NCBI GenBank assembly: GCA_016699675.1
Contig: CP064985.1
Coordinates: 1,674,001 to 1,738,000, forward strand
Reading direction: 5' to 3'
DNA from: Austwickia sp.
GTDB taxonomy: Bacteria > Actinomycetota > Actinomycetes > Actinomycetales > Dermatophilaceae
Length of the DNA stretch: 64,000 bases
Within the stretch, counting starts at the first letter, position 1; every line of letters begins with the position of its first letter. The translations under genes were made by a program, and so were the position numbers. The notes under the pieces were generated by a model. That model searched no databases. It had not been told where the DNA came from and saw only the letters and a list, made by a program, of their open reading frames with translations. This document shows, piece after piece, positions 58,818 through 64,000 of the stretch.

Positions 58818-61301
58818 ATGGAGGTGGCGCAGCTGGTGGGCGCGGGCCGGTCGTGGCAGCTCGAGGCCGGCCGGTCCTATCGGGTGGGCCGAGACCCCTC
58901 GTGCGAGATCTGCATCCCGCACGACGAGGTGTCCCGGGTCCACGCGGAGGTCTTCCTCGATCCCGCCGGCGGTTGGACGATCCGGGACGGGCGGTCGCTG
59001 AACGGCCTGTACGTCGCGGGCCGGCGCGTCTCGGATGCCCCGCTGGAGGGCCCCACCGTGGTCACTCTCAGCCCGTCGCCGCACGCGCCGAGCCTGCGCG
59101 TGCATCGGCGTACCGACGCGACCCTGCCCACGCACCGACCCCCCACCCAGGTCACGGCGGGAGCCCCGCTCGTCGTGGGGGGTGTCCTCGCTGGCGAGAG
59201 CCCCGGTGCCGGCGCGGCGCCGGTGACGATCGGGCGGGCCCCGGACAACAGCGTGGTCGTCGACGATCTGCTCGTCTCCCGCCACCACCTGCGGGCCACC
59301 CCCGTGCGGGAGGGCTTCCGGATCGAGGACCTGGGCAGCCGGAACGGGTCGTACGTCAACGGCACCCCCATCACCTCCTGCACGCTGCGGCCGGGCGACC
59401 GCCTGACGGTGGGCCACCTGGAGTTCCGGATCGAGGGCGGCGCGCTGAAGATGACGCCGACCCGCACCCGGGTCTCGTTCGAGGCCAAGAACCTGCGGGT
59501 GCGGCTCCCGGTCGGCAAGCAGCTCCTGGACGATGTCAGCTTCGCCCTGCCCGAGGCCAGCCTGCTCGGCGTCATCGGTCCCTCCGGGGCGGGGAAGAGC
59601 ACCCTGCTGGGGGCGCTGACGGGGGGTCGCAAGGCCACCTCCGGAGACGTGCTCTTCGACGGGCGGGACCTCTACGACAACTACGCGGAGCTGCGCCACC
59701 GGATCGGCGTGGTGCCGCAGGAGGACGTCGTCCACCGCCAACTCACGGTGCGCCAGGCCCTGAACTACGCGGTCCAGTTGCGCTTCCCCGCCGACCTGGA
59801 GCGGTCGGCCCGGGCCGCCCGCATCGCCGAGGTCCTCGCGGAGCTAGGCCTCGACGCACACCAGGACACCCGGATCGACCGGCTGTCCGGCGGCCAACGC
59901 AAGCGCACGTCGGTGGCGATGGAGCTGCTCACCCGCCCGTCCCTGCTGTTCCTCGACGAGCCCACCTCGGGTCTCGACCCGGGCCTCGACAAGTCGGTCA
60001 TGCAGACGCTGCGCAGCCTCGCCGACGGCGGCCGGACCGTCGTCGTCGTCACGCACAGCGTGGCCAACCTCGGCCTGTGCGACCGGGTGCTCCTGCTGGC
60101 CCCCGGCGGCGAGGTCGCCTACTTCGGGCGGCCCGAGGGCCTGCTGCCGTTCTTCGGGCAGGAGAACTTCGCCGACGTCTTCCAGTCCGTCGCCGCCGAC
60201 CCCAAGGGAACGGCGGAGCGGTTCCGCGCAACGCTGCCGGGGCCGGTGAGCCCCACGCCGCGCTTCGCGAACGATGGGGGCCCAGGCCACGCCGCGCACC
60301 ACGGCCAGGGGCCTGGGCAGGGTCAGGAGCACGAGCGGGGTGCGGGGCCGGCGGCCGAGCCGCGGCGCCAGCAGCCGCGCGTCCGGCAGGCGGCGATCCT
60401 CGGGCGACGCCAGGTGCGGGTCCTCGTCGCGGACCGCTCCTATGCCCTCTTCACGGCCCTGCTGCCGTTCGTGATGGCGGCGCTGGTGATGACGGTCCCC
60501 GGCGCGGCCGGCTTCGGTCCGCCCAGCCGTCCGCCCACCGGGGAGGCCACCCAGCTGCTCGTCGTGCTGATCGTGGGGGCGGCCTTCATGGGGTTGGCGG
60601 CCAGCGCCCGAGACCTGGTCGGGGAGCGTCCGATCTTCCTGAGAGAACGGGCCGTGGGGCTCGCCCCCTCGGCGTACCTGTGGGCGAAGCTCGCCGTCTT
60701 CGGGGGGCTCGCCGCACTCCAGTCGGCGGTCCTCGTCGGCCTCGTCATGCTCGTCAAGACGCCCCCGGACGGGGCGAGCGCGCTCGGCCACGGGGTGCTG
60801 GAGATCTACCTGGCGGTCGCCCTGACCACCTTCGCGTCGGCCATCGTCGGGCTGCTGATCTCGGCGCTGGTCGCGACGACCGAGCAGGTGATGCCCCTGC
60901 TCATCGTCACGCTGATGGCGCAGCTCGTCCTGTGCGGCGGCCTGATCCCGGTGTCCGGGCGGGCGGGCCTCGAGCAGGTCGCGTGGGTCTCGCCGAGCCG
61001 ATGGGGGTACGCCGCGGCGGCGTCCACCGTCGACGTCCATGGCAAGACCCGACCCCAGCCGGCCCGAGCTCCCGCCCCCGCTCCGTCCGCCTCCACTCCC
61101 TCCGCCTCCACTCCCTCCGTCGCCCCCACCCCAGTCCCTGCGCCCGTGGTGGCGGAGGCGCCGGCCACCGACGTGGACCATCTCTGGGACCACGACGCCC
61201 GGACCTGGTGGCGCAACATCGCGATGCTCGTGCTGCTGGGCGCGTTCGCGACCGCGGCAACGGCCCTTCGGCTGGCCCGCACGGGGCGCAAGGGCCCGTG
61301 A
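58818..61301 (+). CDS. FHA-FHA-ABC exporter (Rv1747-like)
   Basis: An 827-aa ABC half-transporter. Two FHA domains bind phosphothreonine: FHA1 (about 20-85, YRVGRDPSCEI ... VSRVHAEV) and FHA2 (about 135-205, VTIGRAPDNSV ... VSRHHL, GSRNGSYVNG). The nucleotide-binding domain has Walker A GPSGAGKS (254-261), signature LSGGQ (356-360) and Walker B LLFLDE (376-381). An ABC2-type membrane domain with six helices follows. A Ser/Thr/Pro repeat (PSASTPSASTPS) lies before the last helix. In mycobacteria the homolog exports cell-envelope lipids and is controlled by PknF phosphorylation. Confidence 0.93.
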   Translation: MEVAQLVGAGRSWQLEAGRSYRVGRDPSCEICIPHDEVSRVHAEVFLDPAGGWTIRDGRSLNGLYVAGRRVSDAPLEGPTVVTLSPSPHAPSLRVHRRTDATLPTHRPPTQVTAGAPLVVGGVLAGESPGAGAAPVTIGRAPDNSVVVDDLLVSRHHLRATPVREGFRIEDLGSRNGSYVNGTPITSCTLRPGDRLTVGHLEFRIEGGALKMTPTRTRVSFEAKNLRVRLPVGKQLLDDVSFALPEASLLGVIGPSGAGKSTLLGALTGGRKATSGDVLFDGRDLYDNYAELRHRIGVVPQEDVVHRQLTVRQALNYAVQLRFPADLERSARAARIAEVLAELGLDAHQDTRIDRLSGGQRKRTSVAMELLTRPSLLFLDEPTSGLDPGLDKSVMQTLRSLADGGRTVVVVTHSVANLGLCDRVLLLAPGGEVAYFGRPEGLLPFFGQENFADVFQSVAADPKGTAERFRATLPGPVSPTPRFANDGGPGHAAHHGQGPGQGQEHERGAGPAAEPRRQQPRVRQAAILGRRQVRVLVADRSYALFTALLPFVMAALVMTVPGAAGFGPPSRPPTGEATQLLVVLIVGAAFMGLAASARDLVGERPIFLRERAVGLAPSAYLWAKLAVFGGLAALQSAVLVGLVMLVKTPPDGASALGHGVLEIYLAVALTTFASAIVGLLISALVATTEQVMPLLIVTLMAQLVLCGGLIPVSGRAGLEQVAWVSPSRWGYAAAASTVDVHGKTRPQPARAPAPAPSASTPSASTPSVAPTPVPAPVVAEAPATDVDHLWDHDARTWWRNIAMLVLLGAFATAATALRLARTGRKGP

Positions 61302-61579
61302 TGTTGCCGCGCACGGTGGTCCACGGGATGACCGCACCCTTGAGACGACGCCAACCTGAGTGAGACCCTGTTCCCCTCCGCGGACGAACCAGCCGCCGCC
61401 GCAAGCGGCCCGGCGTGGGTCGGGGGAATCACAGGCCCGACCGACTCGGCGCTCGTCCACTGAGTGGTAGGTATGTCTAACAGACCTTAGCTTTAGAAAT
61501 CCGGCTAGATCGCTCGGCACCACGAGCACCCGCGGCTTCAAGCGACGCACAGTGGCGTCGGGACGTTGAGGAGATCGAG
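61302..61579. promoter_or_regulatory. Intergenic region with AT-rich probable promoter of phaZ
   Basis: The 278-bp gap has no gene. The segment 61470-61510 is much richer in A and T than its surroundings (TATGTCTAACAGACC and TAGCTTTAGAAAT), which would fit a promoter for the depolymerase gene about 80 bp downstream. I cannot assign -35/-10 with confidence. Confidence 0.4.
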
Positions 61580-62998
61580 ATGGCACTGAAAACTCCGAAC
61601 CTGGCGGCACTCAAGCCCCCGAAGTTGCTGGCCAAGGCTCCGAACCTGTTGACGCTGATGACGTCCGACAACGACGGGGCCTACGACGGGCCCTACAACC
61701 CCTGGTTGGACCACTTCCACCGGATCGGGGCCAACTACGTCAAGCTGCTGGCCCTCACCACGGCGATGCAGCGGGACACGCTGCACATCTACCGCGAGGT
61801 GGGCAAGACCTACGGCGAGCCCAAGATCGTGCAGCGCCTCCAGGAATACCTGGAGAAGGTCGCGGCGGCCAACGTCACCCTCATGGAGAAGCTGGCCCGG
61901 GACTACGAGAAGCCCGAGTTCGGCCTGAACTTCACGACGATCGACGGGCACAAGGTTGAGGTCGTCGAGGAGGTGGTGGTCGCCAAGCCGTTCTGCAACC
62001 TCATCCACTTCAAGCGCGACACCGAGCGCAATGACCCCATCGTCCTCATCGTCGCCGCCCAGTCCGGGCACTACGCAACGCTGCTGCGTCCCACGGTCGA
62101 GCGGCTGCTGCCCGAGGCCGAGGTCTACATCACCGACTGGCTCAACGCCCGCGAGGTGCCCCTGTCGGCCGGCGAGTTCAACCTCGACACCTACGCGGAC
62201 TACGTCGTGGAGTTCATGGACTTCCTGGGCCCGGACACCAACGTCCTGGCCATCTGCCAGTCCACGGTGCCGTCGGTGATGGCGGTGGCGCGGGTGGCCG
62301 AGGAGACCCCCGAGAAGCAGCCCATGACGTTCACGGTCATGGCCGGCCCGCTCGACCCCGGCGCGGCCCCGACCGACGTCACCAAGCTCGCGGACAAGAT
62401 GCACCTGCCCAGCTATCTGCTCTCGCTCATCGCGCAGGCGCCGAACGGCCGCAAGGTCTACCCGGGCTACGTGCAGCTCATGAGCTTCATCGCCATGAAC
62501 CCGAAGAACCACTTCAGCAGCCACCGCGATCTCTACAACCACTACGTGACCGACGACACGCACCCCGACCGGGAGCGGATCGAGCGGTTCTACGCCGAAT
62601 ACTTCGCCGTGGCCGACCTCACCGCCGAGTTCTACGCGGACACCGTCAAGCGCGTGTTCATCGACAAGGAACTCGCCAAGGGCACGATGACGTACAACGG
62701 CAAACCGGTGCGGCCCGAGGCCATCACCTGCCCGATCATTGCGGTCGAGGGTGCGATGGACGACATCTCCGCGCCGGGGCAGACGAAGGAATACCTCAAG
62801 AAGTTCACCGGCTGCGAGGACATCACCTTCTACGAGCAGGAGCACGCCGGCCACTACGGCGTCTTCGCCGGTGGCCACTGGCGCGCCGACATCGCCCCGC
62901 GGATCCTGTTCAAGATCCGGGAGACGGCGGACGCCAAGGGCAAGGAATACAGCAACTACCAGACCGAGGGCATCCCGATCGAGGCCTACCAGCCGTAA
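61580..62998 (+). CDS. phaZ: Intracellular polyhydroxyalkanoate depolymerase
   Basis: A 472-aa alpha/beta-hydrolase of the intracellular PHB depolymerase (PhaZ1/DepA) type, which mobilises storage granules. The nucleophile motif is AICQSTVPS with C226, matching the catalytic cysteine of the Ralstonia enzyme; the acid lies in EGAMDDISAPG (D394/D395) and the histidine in HAGHYGVFAGGHW. The first 28 residues repeat a K-x-P-N/K-L pattern and may bind the granule. GAGGAG is 7 bases before ATG. No PHA synthase gene is in the window. Confidence 0.92.
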   Translation: MALKTPNLAALKPPKLLAKAPNLLTLMTSDNDGAYDGPYNPWLDHFHRIGANYVKLLALTTAMQRDTLHIYREVGKTYGEPKIVQRLQEYLEKVAAANVTLMEKLARDYEKPEFGLNFTTIDGHKVEVVEEVVVAKPFCNLIHFKRDTERNDPIVLIVAAQSGHYATLLRPTVERLLPEAEVYITDWLNAREVPLSAGEFNLDTYADYVVEFMDFLGPDTNVLAICQSTVPSVMAVARVAEETPEKQPMTFTVMAGPLDPGAAPTDVTKLADKMHLPSYLLSLIAQAPNGRKVYPGYVQLMSFIAMNPKNHFSSHRDLYNHYVTDDTHPDRERIERFYAEYFAVADLTAEFYADTVKRVFIDKELAKGTMTYNGKPVRPEAITCPIIAVEGAMDDISAPGQTKEYLKKFTGCEDITFYEQEHAGHYGVFAGGHWRADIAPRILFKIRETADAKGKEYSNYQTEGIPIEAYQP

Positions 62999-63038
62999 GA
63001 ACGCTGGGTCTGGGCTCGCCGCGGCGCGGCGACCACAT

Positions 63039-63074
63039 CGGTACGGCGGGTGCTCGCAGGCACCCGCCGTACCG
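63039..63074 (+). terminator. 15-bp hairpin after phaZ
   Basis: CGGTACGGCGGGTGC (63039-63053) pairs perfectly with 63060-63074 around a 6-nt loop, 40 bp after the phaZ stop. No T-tract follows directly. Confidence 0.8.
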
Positions 63075-63261
63075 CGTTCTGACCGCCGCCCGCCCCTCCC
63101 CAGCCTCACGGGCCGGTCACTAGGCGGCAACGATCGGGTATCGAGTGCGTCGGTGCCCTTTTTTTGTGCCCGTCCGCCTGAGACTGTCGATGAGAGAAGG
63201 GAATTCGCGCGTCACCGCGAGCCTTGCGGGCGCGTCCGTGCCATCGGAGGGGTGCAACAAC

Positions 63262-64000
63262 GTGCTCGGCAAGAACCAGGACCCGTGGGCCCGCCGACGG
63301 GTGGGCCTGTTGGTTTTCGTGCTCACCCCGGCCGTCTTCCTCGGCGGTGGGTTGCTGTCGGCCTCCAACGCGCTCAACCGGGTCATCGGTCCCCGCGAAG
63401 TGAAGGCCTGCTCGCCGGTGACGGTGAAGGCGCCCCTCCCGAACTCGTTCACGGTGAACGTGCTCAACGCGGAAGGTCCCCAGGGCGCCGCCCGCGCGGT
63501 GGCCAAGGAACTCCCGTTGCGTGACTTCAAGCCCGGCGTGGTCGGCAATGTCACGGTGGAGACGCGGGTGGTGCAGGGGGTCGGGGAGCTCCGGTTCGGG
63601 CCGGACGGCGCCGACCAGGCCCTGCTGGTTCAGATGCTCCTGCTCTCGGATGTCCGCATGGTGCGCGACTACCGACCGGACACCAGCGTCGACCTCGTGC
63701 TCGGGCCCAAGTTCACCGCGCTCAAGGCGCCGGACGGGCCGCTGGTTCGGCGGGCCGACGTCGTGGTGAACGTCTACAACACGACGTACTACGAGGGCCT
63801 GGGCAAGACGACCTCCGACGGGCTCGTGGCCCTGGGCTACAAGCGCGGCGCGGTCGGCCTCGACCCGCAGAATGCCTGGGTGCAGGACACCGCGGTGATC
63901 CGGCACGGCGCCGACGGCCTGGCGGGGGCCAAGCTGGTGAAGGAGGCCGTTCCCGCGGCCCGCCTCGTGCTGGACCCGTCGAACGGTACGACGGCGGTCG
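63262..64000 (+). CDS. Membrane-anchored LytR C-terminal domain protein (3' truncated)
   Basis: At least 246 codons, open at the window edge. A basic start, one helix (VGLLVFVLTPAVFLGGGLL) and an extracytoplasmic part follow. Two LytR_C-like units are visible: FTVNVLNAEGPQGAARAVAK and VVNVYNTTYYEGLGKTTSDG, each with the NV(L/Y)N-x-T/A strand. Such proteins sit at the cell wall; their role is unknown. GTG 63262 follows GGAGGGG by about nine bases; ATG 63190 and GTG 63238 are in frame. A run of seven T (about 63159-63165) lies upstream. Confidence 0.82.
   Translation, partial: MLGKNQDPWARRRVGLLVFVLTPAVFLGGGLLSASNALNRVIGPREVKACSPVTVKAPLPNSFTVNVLNAEGPQGAARAVAKELPLRDFKPGVVGNVTVETRVVQGVGELRFGPDGADQALLVQMLLLSDVRMVRDYRPDTSVDLVLGPKFTALKAPDGPLVRRADVVVNVYNTTYYEGLGKTTSDGLVALGYKRGAVGLDPQNAWVQDTAVIRHGADGLAGAKLVKEAVPAARLVLDPSNGTTAV

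Overview
This window is a high-GC chromosome segment with many GTG starts, tight ATGA/GTGA gene overlaps, and several starts lying only 6-8 nt after a TAnnnT box, which suggests leaderless mRNAs. Together with DUF222-HNH, DUF559, TIGR02960-type sigma, split lycopene cyclase and a PknF/Rv1747-like kinase-ABC pair, this points to an actinomycete, plausibly Micrococcales; I cannot fix the genus. I found no rRNA, tRNA, CRISPR array or complete insertion sequence.

Layout. 1-4.8 kb: HAD hydrolase, inositol-monophosphatase-like enzyme, a DUF559 gene broken by a frameshift and a stop, LOG hydrolase, gamma-class carbonic anhydrase and a small membrane protein, with a 55-bp palindromic repeat flanking the broken gene. 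4.9-19.7 kb: aminopeptidase N, membrane proteins (one YihY-like), App1-like phosphatase, Fpg/Nei glycosylase, rhodanese, sirtuin, a frameshifted DUF4440 gene, HNH endonuclease, ATPase, and a divergent MFS exporter/TetR pair with an operator. 19.7-27.4 kb: squalene-cyclase-like protein, GNAT, YrdB, VOC proteins, an ECF sigma with a SnoaL-like tail, GXWXG protein, DEAD-box helicase without a normal start codon, AI-2E-family permease. 27.5-31.3 kb: a Baeyer-Villiger-type monooxygenase and a zinc dehydrogenase in one operon, both carrying one inactivating lesion, then an SDR. 31.4-39.6 kb: malate synthase G, a Fic protein whose promoter sits between the arms of a perfect 27-bp inverted repeat, a two-subunit transketolase, and a MarR regulator divergent from an MMPL exporter.

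39.6-54.5 kb is the most coherent system: a MerR/B12-binding (LitR/CarH-type) regulator divergent from a carotenoid operon. It encodes a phytoene synthase fused to a Rieske oxygenase-like domain, CrtYc, CrtYd, a methyltransferase, CrtU, Idi and CrtI, then a second arm with a CPBP protease, an SDR-TspO fusion and another flavin oxidoreductase. The intergenic region holds three 11-bp-spaced ACA elements matching the known CarH operator layout. The inferred product is isorenieratene or an oxygenated derivative. No GGPP synthase gene is present here.

54.6-64 kb: PNPOx-like protein, a lipoprotein polysaccharide deacetylase, a Ser/Thr kinase followed by an FHA-FHA-ABC exporter, an intracellular-type PHA depolymerase with a catalytic cysteine, and a LytR_C protein cut by the window end. 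The recurring themes are light/oxidative stress protection, carbon storage and C2 metabolism, and a local excess of freshly broken genes between 2 and 30 kb.
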